Shown in pieces: positions 41,235-49,975 of a stretch of 64,000 nt of DNA. Both the position numbers and the translations under genes were made by a program. Below the pieces are notes generated by a model. The model did not search any database. It saw only the letters and a list, made by a program, of their open reading frames with translations, and was not told where the DNA came from. Position 1 is the stretch's first letter, and each line of letters begins with the position of its first letter. Origin of the DNA: an uncultured Eubacteriales bacterium (GTDB lineage: Bacteria; Bacillota; Clostridia; Oscillospirales; Oscillospiraceae); contig UQZJ01000006.1 in assembly GCA_900545495.1 (NCBI GenBank), positions 1 to 64,000 on the forward strand. Reading direction: 5' to 3'.

Positions 41235-42158
41235 ATGGAGTTGAGTTATGCCATCGCACGGTATGAGCAGGCCGCGGAGCTGCTGCCGATCCGCTGGCAG
41301 CAGGCGGCACGCCGTTTGCCGGACTGGCGCAAGGCACAGGCGGAGGAGTTTCGCCTCCGCACGGGGCGGCCTATGACGGTGCTGACCTGCGAGGGGGAGG
41401 TACTCCTCAGCGACGAGCTGCCGCGGCCGCTGGTCACGCAGTCGGATCTGGAGCAGCTATGCGATATGGTGACGGGGTACTCCCGTTACGCTGTGTCGGA
41501 CACGCTGAGCAAGGGATATCTCATCGGACGGGGCGGCTTTCGCATCGGCGTATGCGGCACAGCCGTCCTCCGCGCCGGCGTCAATACCAACCTGCGGGAC
41601 ATCTCCTCCGTTACCGTGCGCATCAGCCGCCAAATGCGGGGAATATCCGAGCCGCTGGTGGAGGAGTTATGGGAGCCGGAGGGCTTTCCCAGCACACTGC
41701 TGCTGGCGCCGCCGGGGGCGGGTAAGACCACGTTGCTGCGGGACATGATCTGCGCCCTGTCCGACGGCAGCGAGACGCGCCCCGCCTGCCGGGTGGGAGT
41801 AGTGGACGAGCGGGGCGAGTTGGCCGCCATGTACCGGGGCGTGCCGCAGTTGGAGGTCGGCGCGCACACCGATGTGCTGGACGGCTGCCCCAAGGCACTG
41901 GGCGTTATCATGCTGCTGCGTGCGGCCAATCCGCAGATCATCGCGGTGGACGAGATCACGGCGGAGGAGGATCTGCGGGCCATGCTGACCGCCGCCAACT
42001 GCGGTGTGGCGCTGCTGGCTACCATCCATGCCGCCGATCGGGAGGAGCTGGCACGCAAGCCGCTGTTCGCTAAGCTGCTGGAGATGCAGGTGTTCCGGCG
42101 TCTGGTGACCATCACTGTGGAGCATGGCCGCCGGGTGTACCGGACAGAGTCGCTGTGA
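41235..42158 (+). CDS. spoIIIAA: Stage III sporulation protein AA
   Basis: This 307-aa ATPase resembles type II/IV secretion ATPases, with Walker A APPGAGKTTLLRD and DERGELAAMYRG, VIMLLRAANPQIIAVDEI (Walker B). In the mother cell it powers the SpoIIIA-SpoIIQ channel that feeds the forespore and is needed for sigma-G activity. It is the first gene of the eight-gene operon. Confidence 0.97.
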   Translation: MELSYAIARYEQAAELLPIRWQQAARRLPDWRKAQAEEFRLRTGRPMTVLTCEGEVLLSDELPRPLVTQSDLEQLCDMVTGYSRYAVSDTLSKGYLIGRGGFRIGVCGTAVLRAGVNTNLRDISSVTVRISRQMRGISEPLVEELWEPEGFPSTLLLAPPGAGKTTLLRDMICALSDGSETRPACRVGVVDERGELAAMYRGVPQLEVGAHTDVLDGCPKALGVIMLLRAANPQIIAVDEITAEEDLRAMLTAANCGVALLATIHAADREELARKPLFAKLLEMQVFRRLVTITVEHGRRVYRTESL

Positions 42159-42640
42159 CCGGCAAGCTGTTGGGGGCGGCGCTGATCGGCGCTGCCGCCG
42201 TCTGGGGCTTTGCGGCGCGGCAGCGGCAGCTGCGGCAGCGCCGGGAGCTGGTAAGCTCGCTCCAACAGGCGCTGGGACACATGGCGTCGGCCATTCGTTG
42301 TCAGCGTCAGCCTATGACGCCGCTGCTGACCGAGCTGGCCCGGCGGCAGATATGCGGCGGATACTTCGCCGCCGTCCTGCGGGAGGTGGAAAGTCATACA
42401 CCTTTACAAACGGCGTGGAAACAAGCTTTCGCGGAGCTGCCGGACAGAGAAACGGCGGAGATATTGCTGACGGTGGAGCTTACCGGCGACGAGACGCACC
42501 TGCTGGCAGGGCTGGAATACGCACAGCTCCGGCTGCGCCAGTTGGGGGAGCAGCGGGAGCAGGAGGATAGACGGGATCGCCGGCTCACCGGCGCGGCGCT
42601 GTTTTCCGCCGCCGGGCTGCTGGTGATCCTACTGATTTGA
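42155..42640 (+). CDS. spoIIIAB: Stage III sporulation protein AB
   Basis: The 161-aa protein, starting with GTG that overlaps the spoIIIAA stop (GTGA), has an N-terminal helix (LGAALIGAAAVWGFAA) and a C-terminal one (LTGAALFSAAGLLVILLI) around a helical domain (LVSSLQQALGHMASAIRC) like type II secretion GspF. It is the presumed platform protein of the channel. Confidence 0.93.
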   Translation: MTGKLLGAALIGAAAVWGFAARQRQLRQRRELVSSLQQALGHMASAIRCQRQPMTPLLTELARRQICGGYFAAVLREVESHTPLQTAWKQAFAELPDRETAEILLTVELTGDETHLLAGLEYAQLRLRQLGEQREQEDRRDRRLTGAALFSAAGLLVILLI

Positions 42641-42648
42641 GGTACGAC

Positions 42649-42843
42649 ATGGATGTTGATCTGATCTTCAAAATTGCCGCCATCGGTATTCTGGTGGCGG
42701 TGCTGAACCTGCTGCTGGTACGCAGCGGGCGGGAGGAGCAGGCGTTGATGACCACTTTGGCGGGACTTGTGGTGGTGCTGATGATGCTGGTGCAGCAGAT
42801 CAGCGACCTGTTCGAGCTGGTCAAGACCCTGTTTTCACTGTGA
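42649..42843 (+). CDS. spoIIIAC: Stage III sporulation protein AC
   Basis: This 64-aa two-helix membrane protein (IFKIAAIGILVAVLNLLLV, LMTTLAGLVVVLMMLVQ) has the normal SpoIIIAC length. I chose the ATG with GAGG six bases upstream rather than a TTG overlapping the preceding stop. Confidence 0.93.
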   Translation: MDVDLIFKIAAIGILVAVLNLLLVRSGREEQALMTTLAGLVVVLMMLVQQISDLFELVKTLFSL

Positions 42844-42846
42844 GCG

Positions 42847-43233
42847 ATGGAAGCGGTCATGCGTTTTTGCGCCCTGTGCGTTACGGGGGCGCTGCTGGCG
42901 GTGCTGCTGAAGCGGACAAATCCAGACATGGCGCTGCTGCTGGCACTGGCGGTCTGCGGCGCGGTGCTGCTGCTGTTGGCGGAGCCGCTGGAGGAGATCC
43001 GGGACTTCCTCACCCAACTGGCGGACGGAGGACAGCTGCCTGCGGAGTTATTTGCGCCGCTGGTCAAGACGGTGGGTGTTGCCCTCGTCAGCCGGACAGG
43101 CTCCGACCTGTGCCGGGACGCGGGGGAGGGCGCCATGGCGTCTCTGGTGGAGACGGCGGGGGCTGTCATCGCCATCCTTGTCTCGCTGCCGCTTTTTCAG
43201 GCGGCGTGGGATATGCTGCGGTCGCTGCTATGA
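42847..43233 (+). CDS. spoIIIAD: Stage III sporulation protein AD
   Basis: The 128-aa protein has hydrophobic helices (FCALCVTGALLAVLLK, MALLLALAVCGAVLLLL, AGAVIAILVSLPLF) typical of SpoIIIAD, which with SpoIIIAC forms a small membrane complex. It starts three bases after spoIIIAC. Confidence 0.93.
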   Translation: MEAVMRFCALCVTGALLAVLLKRTNPDMALLLALAVCGAVLLLLAEPLEEIRDFLTQLADGGQLPAELFAPLVKTVGVALVSRTGSDLCRDAGEGAMASLVETAGAVIAILVSLPLFQAAWDMLRSLL

Positions 43234-43244
43234 GGGGCGTGCGT

Positions 43245-44321
43245 ATGGTGCTGGCGGCAGCGGTGCTGCTGTGGCTGCTGGTCGTACCGGCACTGGCGGC
43301 AGCCGTACCGGACAGCGTGACGGATGCCCTGCCGCCGGAGACGGCCTCCCGGCTGGAGGGTCTGGACGAGTGCGCCGACCACACCGCATGGACGGAGGGC
43401 CTGTCCCGACTGTGGGAGGAGGCCCGGCAATATCTGGGCGCTGCGCTGCGGGAGAAGGCGTCCGGCGCTGCGCTGCTGCTGGGCGTGGTACTGCTGTGCG
43501 GCGTGGCGGAGAGCTTCCTCGCGGCGGCGGAGCAGCCTGCTGTGCCGCAGGTCGTCCCGGTGGCGGGGGCGCTGGCCATCACCCTCATTGCCGCCGGGGA
43601 CTTTCAACGGATGATGGGGCTGGGGGTGGAGACGATGGAGGAGCTGGATATATTCGCCAAGGCGCTGCTGCCCACGCTTTCGGCGGCGGTGGCGGCCAGC
43701 GGCGGCATCGCCTCCGCCAGCGCCAAGCAGGTTGCCACCGTGTTCTTTACCAACCTGCTGCTCACCGTTATCCGACGTCTGCTGCTGCCGCTGCTGTACG
43801 GCTGTATCGCGGCGGCGGCCGCCGACGCCATGGTGCCGGGACACAGCCTGAAAAAGATCGGCGCGGGCATCAGCAGGGCGGTGACGTGGGCGCTGACGGC
43901 ATCGATGGTGGCGTTCACCGGCTTTCTGACCCTGACCGGCGCTGCCACCGGTGCGGCGGACACTATGACAGTGCAGATGACACGCTCCGCCATTTCCGCG
44001 GCGGTGCCGGTGGTGGGTTCCATCATCTCCGAGGCAACGGGGACGGTGCTGGCGGGGGCGGGCATGCTGAAGGGCGCTATCGGCATCTTTGGGATGCTGG
44101 CGGTGCTGTCCATCTGTCTGACGCCCTTCCTCCAGATGGTGGTGCAGTATCTTTTATACAAGCTGGCGGCGTTTCTGGCAGGCACCATCACCGAGGGGCC
44201 GCTGGCGGGGCTGATCGACGCGCTGGGTACGGCCTTCGGCCTGATGCTGGGCATGACCGGCAGCTGCGCCCTGCTGCTGTTGATCTCCATCACCTCCTCC
44301 GTATCGGCGGTGCTCCTATGA
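43245..44321 (+). CDS. spoIIIAE: Stage III sporulation protein AE
   Basis: This 358-aa polytopic protein begins with a cleavable signal-like helix (MVLAAAVLLWLLVVPALAAA) and has many helices, including GGIASASAKQVATVFFTNLL. I chose the ATG with GAGGGG seven bases upstream; an ATG five codons earlier overlaps the spoIIIAD stop but lacks a site. It belongs to the transmembrane part of the feeding-tube apparatus. Confidence 0.93.
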   Translation: MVLAAAVLLWLLVVPALAAAVPDSVTDALPPETASRLEGLDECADHTAWTEGLSRLWEEARQYLGAALREKASGAALLLGVVLLCGVAESFLAAAEQPAVPQVVPVAGALAITLIAAGDFQRMMGLGVETMEELDIFAKALLPTLSAAVAASGGIASASAKQVATVFFTNLLLTVIRRLLLPLLYGCIAAAAADAMVPGHSLKKIGAGISRAVTWALTASMVAFTGFLTLTGAATGAADTMTVQMTRSAISAAVPVVGSIISEATGTVLAGAGMLKGAIGIFGMLAVLSICLTPFLQMVVQYLLYKLAAFLAGTITEGPLAGLIDALGTAFGLMLGMTGSCALLLLISITSSVSAVLL

Positions 44322-44788
44322 TCGGGGCGCTGCGGACATGGCTGCTGTCCATCATCGCAGCCGGACTGGTGCTGGCGATCCTGTATGCGCTGGTGCCAAA
44401 GGGCCGTCTGCGGCCCATCGTGCGCACCACCGGCGGCGTGGCACTGATGCTGGTGATCCTCCGGCCGGTGCTGGGGTTCGACTTTCCGGACCTTGCCGCG
44501 TCCTATGACGACTACGCACAGGAGATACAGGCGCTGACGGAGACCTACCGGGCGGCGGACGCGGCAGAGCTGGCCGCTATCATAGAGCAGCGGACGGCTG
44601 CATATATATCGGATAAGGGCGCGGCGCTGGGCGTAACCTGTCACGCCCAGGTGGAGACGGAGCTGCGCTCCGGCGTACCCTATCCCTGCGCCGTGACGCT
44701 GGACGTGGAGAGAGATGAGGCGCTGGCCGCCTGTATCGCCGCCGATCTGGGAATCGGCGAGGAGCGGCAGACATGGCGGACGCCTTAG
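44318..44788 (+). CDS. spoIIIAF: Stage III sporulation protein AF
   Basis: This 156-aa protein has two N-terminal helices (RTWLLSIIAAGLVLAILYAL, GGVALMLVILRPVL) and a soluble C-terminal domain (CHAQVETELRSGVPYPCAVTL) with a ring-building-motif-like fold known for the SpoIIIAF/AG group. The ATG overlaps the spoIIIAE stop (ATGA). Confidence 0.92.
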   Translation: MIGALRTWLLSIIAAGLVLAILYALVPKGRLRPIVRTTGGVALMLVILRPVLGFDFPDLAASYDDYAQEIQALTETYRAADAAELAAIIEQRTAAYISDKGAALGVTCHAQVETELRSGVPYPCAVTLDVERDEALAACIAADLGIGEERQTWRTP

Positions 44789-44800
44789 ATGAGGTGACAT

Positions 44801-45307
44801 ATGAAGCTGGAGAAATGGACGGGACTGCTGAAAAAATATCGGCTGGCGGCGCTGGTCGTACTGCTGGGCGTGGTGCTGATGCTGCTGCCCACCGGCGGCA
44901 AGGCACAGACCTCCGGCGACGGCGGCGAGACGCTGTGGGAGACATTCTCCCTGGAGGAGACGGAGAAGCGCATGGCGGAGGTGCTGGGCGCTATCGACGG
45001 CGTAGGCCGTGTGCGGATCATGCTGACGCTGCGCGCCGGCTCCACCCTGCGTCTGGCGGAGGATAGCAGCCTCTCCGACAGCAGCAGCGGTCAGACCAAG
45101 CAGGAAAAGCAGGTGCTCACCGTCAACCGCGGCAGCGGACGGCAGGAGGTGGTGGTCACCCAGCAGCTCTATCCCACCTATCAGGGGGCGGTGGTGGTCT
45201 GCGAGGGGGCCGGCAGCAGCAGTGTGCGGCTGGCGGTGGTGAACGCCGTGTCCGTGCTGACGGGGCTGAGCAGCGATAGGATCTCGGTGGTCAAGTGGAA
45301 GTCATAG
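44801..45307 (+). CDS. spoIIIAG: Stage III sporulation protein AG
   Basis: The 168-aa protein has one N-terminal helix (LAALVVLLGVVLMLLP) and a periplasm-like domain (GVGRVRIMLTLRAG, VVVCEGAGSSSVRLAVVNAV) of the ring-building type that forms the large SpoIIIAG ring. A Ser/Gln linker is present. It precedes spoIIIAH by 23 bases. Confidence 0.95.
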   Translation: MKLEKWTGLLKKYRLAALVVLLGVVLMLLPTGGKAQTSGDGGETLWETFSLEETEKRMAEVLGAIDGVGRVRIMLTLRAGSTLRLAEDSSLSDSSSGQTKQEKQVLTVNRGSGRQEVVVTQQLYPTYQGAVVVCEGAGSSSVRLAVVNAVSVLTGLSSDRISVVKWKS

Positions 45308-45330
45308 AAAAAATGAGGAGGAGAGCAGGC

Positions 45331-45921
45331 ATGAAACAGGTATGGAAGCGGCGTGCGGTGGTGGCGGCGGTGCTGTTGTTGGTAGGTACCTCGGTGTATC
45401 TCAACTGGCGCTATGCCGGCAATGTGGAGGACAGCGGCAAAAAAGTGCTGGGGCAGTCGGCGCTGGTGAACGGTGAGGCAAAGGACGCGGAGGTGACAGG
45501 CGCCGGCGACGACTACTTCGCCACGGCGCGGCTGAGCCGCAAGCAGGCCCGGGACACAGCCATCGGTATGTTACAGGAGGCACAGGTGGACGAGAACGCC
45601 GCGGAGGACGTGCTGAACGAGGCGTCCCGTACCTTGCAGGTGCTGGCGGCGTACACCGTGGCGGAATCCCAGATCGAGAGTCTGGTGGTGGCCAAGGGCT
45701 ATGCCGACTGCGTGGTCTTCATGGGTGAGGAAACCGTCAGCGTGGTGGTATCCGACCCGGATGGTCTGGATGCGGTGGACGTGGCGCGCATCAAGGATAT
45801 CGTGGTCAGCGAGACGGGCTACACCCCGGAGCAGATCAAGATCATGGAGGCGGGGGCGGCTGCCGGCAGCGTACAGACCGGCGGCGTACAGACGGCGGAG
45901 CAGACCGATGACGCAAAATAG
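45331..45921 (+). CDS. spoIIIAH: Stage III sporulation protein AH
   Basis: This 196-aa protein has one N-terminal helix (RAVVAAVLLLVGTSVYLNW) and a YscJ/FliF-like domain (ARLSRKQARDTAIGML, VVAKGYADCVVFMGEETVSVVV) that binds forespore SpoIIQ. I chose the ATG with GAGGAG seven bases upstream. A Gly/Gln/Thr tail ends the protein. It is the last gene of the operon; no clear terminator follows. Confidence 0.94.
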   Translation: MKQVWKRRAVVAAVLLLVGTSVYLNWRYAGNVEDSGKKVLGQSALVNGEAKDAEVTGAGDDYFATARLSRKQARDTAIGMLQEAQVDENAAEDVLNEASRTLQVLAAYTVAESQIESLVVAKGYADCVVFMGEETVSVVVSDPDGLDAVDVARIKDIVVSETGYTPEQIKIMEAGAAAGSVQTGGVQTAEQTDDAK

Positions 45922-45924
45922 GTG

Positions 45925-45953
45925 TTGTATTTTGACATGGAAAATGGTATACT
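45925..45953 (+). promoter_or_regulatory. Promoter of the Asp23-nusB-xseAB-ispA unit
   Basis: TTGTAT and TATACT are separated by 17 bases, with TGG before the -10. It provides vegetative transcription after the sporulation operon. Confidence 0.7.
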
Positions 45954-45993
45954 AAACTGAATCACGAAAGACAGCGCAAGGAGATAACGTGAC

Positions 45994-46341
45994 ATGGCTG
46001 AAAATAAAGAATACATGATCCATCAGGAGGAGGACGGCGCCATCCAGATCTCGGAGGACGTTGTGGCTTCCATTGCTTCCACCACCGCATCGGAGGTGGA
46101 GGGCGTCAGCGCCATGATGGGCGGCAGCGTGGGCGGCAAGAAGATGTCCGCCAAGGGCGTCCGCGTGGAGATGGACGGCGACGGCATTGTGGTGAACCTG
46201 TTTATCGTTGTCCGCTACGGCAGCGCCATCGGCGATGTGGCGAAGCGGGCCCAGCAGGTGGTTCGCACCGCGCTGGAGGGCATGACGGGCTTCAAGGTAA
46301 CGGCGGTCAACGTCCATGTGGGCGGCATCGGCTTCAATTAA
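45994..46341 (+). CDS. Asp23/Gls24 family envelope stress protein
   Basis: The 115-aa protein has the family pattern ISEDVVASIASTTASEVEGV, a Gly-rich turn and VVNLFIVVRYGSAIGDVAKR, ending VTAVNVHVGGIGF. These proteins sit at the cytoplasmic membrane or envelope and respond to stress. This YqhY-like copy upstream of nusB is conserved in Firmicutes and is associated with lipid homeostasis. Confidence 0.92.
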   Translation: MAENKEYMIHQEEDGAIQISEDVVASIASTTASEVEGVSAMMGGSVGGKKMSAKGVRVEMDGDGIVVNLFIVVRYGSAIGDVAKRAQQVVRTALEGMTGFKVTAVNVHVGGIGFN

Positions 46342-46375
46342 ACGAAACGATCTGAGAGAGAAAAGGGTACGATTT

Positions 46376-46825
46376 ATGACACGCAATACAGCCCGCGAGA
46401 TCGCCATGCATCTCGCCTACGAACTGAGCTTTACAGACCTGCCCGTGGAGGATTTTCTGGGTCAGCAGCTGAGCGCGGAGAGCTTCGCTGCGCTGGCGCC
46501 GGAGCATCCCATCTACGAGGAGCGGCCCAACACCAAGCAGGAGGCGTATATCCGCCGTCTTGTCTCCGGTGTGTCGGAGCACGCGGCGGAGCTGGACGCG
46601 GACATTGAAAAATACGCCAAGGGCTGGCGGTTCGAGCGTATCTCACTGGTGGCCTCCGCCATCATGCGGGTGGCCATGTATGAGATGCTCTATATGGCGG
46701 ATATTCCCGCCGGCGTCGCCATCAACGAGGCGGTGGAGATCGCCAAGAACTACGAATCGCCGGAGGTGGTGAAATTCATCAACGGCATTCTGGGCAGCTT
46801 TGCCCGCGGCGAGTTGAAGGACTAA
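46376..46825 (+). CDS. nusB: Transcription antitermination factor NusB
   Basis: This 149-aa helical protein has TRNTAREIAMHLAYEL at the start and the C-terminal signature RISLVASAIMRVAMYEML..., then GVAINEAVEIAKNYESPEVVKFINGILG. It binds boxA RNA with NusE in rRNA antitermination. The ATG at MTRNTAR follows AAAAGGG. Confidence 0.96.
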   Translation: MTRNTAREIAMHLAYELSFTDLPVEDFLGQQLSAESFAALAPEHPIYEERPNTKQEAYIRRLVSGVSEHAAELDADIEKYAKGWRFERISLVASAIMRVAMYEMLYMADIPAGVAINEAVEIAKNYESPEVVKFINGILGSFARGELKD

Positions 46826-46830
46826 AACAG

Positions 46831-46857
46831 AAAGGCAGAGCTTGCGCTCTGCCTTTT
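46831..46857 (+). terminator. Hairpin after nusB
   Basis: An 11-bp stem AAAGGCAGAGC with TTGC loop ends in TTTT. With only four T's and xseA starting 24 bases later it is probably a leaky terminator. Confidence 0.65.
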
Positions 46858-46880
46858 CCGCATGGAATAAGGAGAACGGC

Positions 46881-48086
46881 ATGGATGAACGGCATGTATT
46901 TACCGTTACCGAACTGAATCACCGCGTCAAGGATCTGGTGGAGGCAGTCCCCGCCTTCAGCGACCTGCTGCTGCGGGGGGAGATCTCCAACTACAAGGTC
47001 TATCCCTCCGGCCACCACTACTTCACGCTGAAGGACAGCGAGAGCGCTCTGCGGTGCGTGATGTTCAAGGGCTCGGCCATGAAGCTGCGGTTCAAGCCGG
47101 AGAACGGAATGCAGGTCATCGCCTCCGGCCGCATCAGCGTCTACCCGCGGGACGGCGCGTATCAGCTGTATTGCAGCGGTCTGTCCGCCGACGGCGTGGG
47201 CGACCTGTATGTGGCCTTTGAGCAGCTAAAGGAGAAGCTGTACCGGGAGGGGCTGTTCGACCCGGCTCACAAGAAGCCGCTGCCCCGGTTCCCCCGGCGT
47301 ATCGCCATCGTCACCTCCTCGGCGGGTGCGGCGGTACACGATATGATCCGCATCCTCCGCCGCCGGTATCCCATCGCCAAGGTGCTGCTGCTGCCGGTGC
47401 GGGTGCAGGGAGTGGAGGCACCGCCGGAGATCGTGGGCGCTATCCGCTACGCCAACCGCTACCAGCTGGCGGACGTGCTGATCACCGGACGCGGCGGCGG
47501 CTCGCTGGAGGATCTGTGGGCCTTCAACGATGAGCGGGTGGCCCGCGCCATCTACGAGTCGGAGATCCCGGTGATCTCCGCCGTGGGACATGAGCCGGAT
47601 GTGGCCATCAGCGACTTTGTGGCGGATCGCCGGGCATCCACGCCCTCCAACGCGGCGGAGATCGCCGTGCCGGACATGGCGGAGTTATTTCGGTACTTAC
47701 AGGACGCGGACGAGCGGATGGCGCAGAGCCTGCTTCACAGCCTGCGCCGGCAGGAGGACAGGCTCGCTGTACTGGAGAAAAAACGTGTGCTGACCGATCC
47801 CACCGCCTTTCTGGCGGATCGGCGGCTGTATCTGGATCACGTCGTCCACCGGCTGTACGCCGCTGGCAAGAGCTGTGTGGAGGGGGAGAGCCGCCGTTTT
47901 GCGGCGGCGGCTGCCGCGCTGGATGCCCTCAGCCCGCTGAAGGTGCTGGCGCGGGGCTATGCCGTGGCACAGAGCGGGGAAGGTACGATATTGAAGAATG
48001 CCGCCGATGCGGCGGTGGGAGAGCGCATCCGCGTCCGGCTGGCGCAGGGCAGCCTGCAATGCGACGTGGTGGATAAGGAGGACTGA
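46881..48086 (+). CDS. xseA: Exodeoxyribonuclease VII large subunit
   Basis: The 401-aa subunit has the N-terminal OB fold (VFTVTELNHRVKDLVEA, LLLRGEISNYKVYPSGHHYFTLKD) and the nuclease core (RIAIVTSSAGAAVHDMI, LITGRGGGSLEDLWAFNDERVARAI, ISAVGHEPDVAISDFVADRRASTPS). With XseB it degrades single-stranded DNA. AAGGAG precedes the ATG. Confidence 0.97.
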   Translation: MDERHVFTVTELNHRVKDLVEAVPAFSDLLLRGEISNYKVYPSGHHYFTLKDSESALRCVMFKGSAMKLRFKPENGMQVIASGRISVYPRDGAYQLYCSGLSADGVGDLYVAFEQLKEKLYREGLFDPAHKKPLPRFPRRIAIVTSSAGAAVHDMIRILRRRYPIAKVLLLPVRVQGVEAPPEIVGAIRYANRYQLADVLITGRGGGSLEDLWAFNDERVARAIYESEIPVISAVGHEPDVAISDFVADRRASTPSNAAEIAVPDMAELFRYLQDADERMAQSLLHSLRRQEDRLAVLEKKRVLTDPTAFLADRRLYLDHVVHRLYAAGKSCVEGESRRFAAAAAALDALSPLKVLARGYAVAQSGEGTILKNAADAAVGERIRVRLAQGSLQCDVVDKED

Positions 48087-48087
48087 C

Positions 48088-48318
48088 ATGGCGGTAAAAA
48101 AGACGTTTGAAGAGAATATGGCTCGCTTGGAGCAGATCGTGGCGCTGCTGGAAAAGGGCGACGCCCAGCTGACGGACAGTCTGGCGCTGTTCGAGGAGGG
48201 GACGAAGCTGGCGGCGCAGTGCCGCAAGGAGCTGGACGGCGCGGAGCAGAAGGTGGTCAAGCTGATGAAGGGCCCTGACGGTGCGCCTATCGAGAGCGAT
48301 TTTCTGACGGAGGAATGA
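48088..48318 (+). CDS. xseB: Exodeoxyribonuclease VII small subunit
   Basis: The 76-aa helical subunit (TFEENMARLEQIVALLEKGD, LTDSLALFEEGTKLAAQC) has the usual length and begins one base after xseA. GGAGG lies before the ATG. Confidence 0.96.
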   Translation: MAVKKTFEENMARLEQIVALLEKGDAQLTDSLALFEEGTKLAAQCRKELDGAEQKVVKLMKGPDGAPIESDFLTEE

Positions 48319-48320
48319 CC

Positions 48321-49190
48321 ATGCACTACGAAACGCAGTACGCGGCATACCAACAGGCCATCGAGGGCTATCTGTCCGGCCTGTTCACCGCCGACACCCC
48401 CTATAAGAGGCTGTACGAGTCCATCCGGTACAGTCTGCTGGCCGGCGGCAAGCGCATCCGGCCGGTGCTGACGCTGGAATTTGCCCGTCTGGGCGGCATC
48501 GACTGGCATCTGGCGCTGCCCTATGGCTGTGCGCTGGAGCTGGTACACAACTACTCCCTGATCCACGATGACCTGCCCTGCATGGACGACGACGACCTGC
48601 GCCGCGGAAAGCCCACCAACCACAAGGTATACGGCGAGACGCTGGCGATACTGGCGGGAGATGCCATGCAGCCGGAGGCGTTCCGCCTGTTGACGGAGGC
48701 GCCCTGCCTGTCGGCGGAGAACCGGCTGGAGGCTGTCCGCACCCTGTCCCGCGCCTGCGGCGCTGACGGCATGGTGGCCGGGCAGGTACTGGATTCGGTG
48801 TACGACGTGCGGGACGAGGCGGGTCTGACGACGCTGAACCGTCTCAAGACCGGTGTGATGATCTCTGCGGCGGCGGAGCTGGGCTGTATTGCCGCGGAAA
48901 TGCCCGCCGCCATGCGGGCGCAGGCGCTGGTGTATGCCGACGCCATCGGCCGTGGCTTCCAGATCCGGGACGATATGCTGGATGTGGAGGGCGATCAGGC
49001 GGTACTCGGCAAGCCCATCGGCTCCGACGCGGAGGAGGGCAAGGTGACCTTCGTGGATGTGATCGGCCTGGATGCCTGCCGCCGGGAGGTAGCCGCCTGC
49101 ACGGAGCAGGCCAAGTCCGCTGTGGCGGATTGGCCGGAGCACGACTTCCTCTGGGAGCTGGCGGACCGCATGGTGGGCCGCGCAAAATAA
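48321..49190 (+). CDS. ispA: Geranyl/farnesyl diphosphate synthase
   Basis: The 289-aa prenyltransferase has the first Asp-rich motif DDLPCMDDDDLRRG, GGKRIRPVLTLEF, and the second Asp motif IRDDMLD. It extends isoprenoid chains for undecaprenyl carriers and quinone-like compounds. I chose the second ATG (MHYETQ), seven bases from GGAGG, rather than one overlapping the xseB stop. Ile/Tyr residues before the first Asp motif were not used to predict chain length. Confidence 0.95.
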   Translation: MHYETQYAAYQQAIEGYLSGLFTADTPYKRLYESIRYSLLAGGKRIRPVLTLEFARLGGIDWHLALPYGCALELVHNYSLIHDDLPCMDDDDLRRGKPTNHKVYGETLAILAGDAMQPEAFRLLTEAPCLSAENRLEAVRTLSRACGADGMVAGQVLDSVYDVRDEAGLTTLNRLKTGVMISAAAELGCIAAEMPAAMRAQALVYADAIGRGFQIRDDMLDVEGDQAVLGKPIGSDAEEGKVTFVDVIGLDACRREVAACTEQAKSAVADWPEHDFLWELADRMVGRAK

Positions 49191-49192
49191 GT

Positions 49193-49236
49193 AAGAAAGA
49201 GATGCCCGCGCTATGCAGCGCGGGCATCTCTTTCTT
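49193..49236. terminator. Bidirectional terminator between ispA and nth
   Basis: A 19-bp stem (AAGAAAGAGATGCCCGCGC and complement, 6-base loop) ends in a T-rich run on both strands. Its last bases overlap the end of nth. Confidence 0.92.
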
Positions 49237-49870
49237 ATTGATCTTTTCTAAAGTCGCACAGGGGCTGTAAAGGACATTCACTGCACAGAGGGCTTCGCGC
49301 CATGCACAGCGCCCGTCCGTGGAGCACCATACGGTGACAGAAATTGTTGGACTCCTCCGGCGGGATAGCACAGCGCAGCTGTTTTTCCACCTTGAGGGGA
49401 TCCTTACTGCCATCGGTGATGCCCAGCCGTCCGGTGATACGGATACAGTGGGTGTCGCAGACGTAGCCCTCCTGTCCGTAGATGTCGCCTAAGATCAGGT
49501 TGGCGGTCTTACGCCCTACGCCGGGCAGCGTCAGAAGTGCCTCCATGTTGTCGGGGACCTTGCCGCCGAACCGCTCCAGCAGCTGCTGGGCGGAGGCCAC
49601 AATGTCCCGGGCCTTGGCGCGCCAGAAGCCGCAGGACTGCACGTAGCGCCCTACCTCATCCACATCGGCGGCGGCAAACGCCTCCAGCGTGGGGTAGCGC
49701 GCAAACAGCGCCGGCGTCACCAGATTCACCCGGGCGTCGGTACACTGGGCAGCCAGCCGCACGGAGAACAGCAGCTCATAGTCCTTGCCGTAGTCCAAGG
49801 AGCAGGCCGCGTCGGGGTACAGCTCCTTCAGCGCCGCGATGATGGCGGCGACCTCCTGCTTTGTTTTCAT
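49235..49870 (-). CDS. nth: Endonuclease III (DNA glycosylase/AP lyase)
   Basis: The 211-aa repair enzyme has the helix-hairpin-helix LLTLPGVGRKTANLILGD with catalytic Lys nearby, the catalytic Asp in CDTHCIRITGRLG, and the Fe-S loop C-x6-C-x2-C-x5-C (LCMARSPLCSECPLQPLC). It removes oxidised pyrimidines. I chose the ATG at MKTKQE, eight bases from AGAGG; an ATG two codons upstream overlaps that site. Confidence 0.96.
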   Translation of the reverse strand: MKTKQEVAAIIAALKELYPDAACSLDYGKDYELLFSVRLAAQCTDARVNLVTPALFARYPTLEAFAAADVDEVGRYVQSCGFWRAKARDIVASAQQLLERFGGKVPDNMEALLTLPGVGRKTANLILGDIYGQEGYVCDTHCIRITGRLGITDGSKDPLKVEKQLRCAIPPEESNNFCHRMVLHGRALCMARSPLCSECPLQPLCDFRKDQ

Positions 49871-49888
49871 GGGCATCACCTCTCCCTC

Positions 49889-49917
49889 ATTATAACAGCG
49901 GTTGCAGAAAAAGGCAA
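49889..49917 (-). promoter_or_regulatory. nth promoter
   Basis: On the minus strand TTGCCT and TATAAT are 17 bases apart. Its -35 region overlaps the divergent rarA promoter. Confidence 0.7.
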
Positions 49918-49930
49918 TCCGTGTTATACT
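49902..49930 (+). promoter_or_regulatory. rarA promoter
   Basis: TTGCAG and TATACT are 17 bases apart. The -35 hexamer and spacer share about 16 bases with the opposing nth promoter, so RNA polymerase can probably occupy only one at a time. Confidence 0.7.
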
Positions 49931-49975
49931 GCCTTTATATGCGCCGCGTGTGCGGCAGGAGAGGAGGCGCGGCTC

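Noticed and set aside
43052..44788. Long frame across spoIIIAE in another phase
   Set aside because: Only its last 156 codons, in frame with the ATG at 44,318, are real (spoIIIAF). The rest is Gly/Arg-rich shadow sequence over spoIIIAE.
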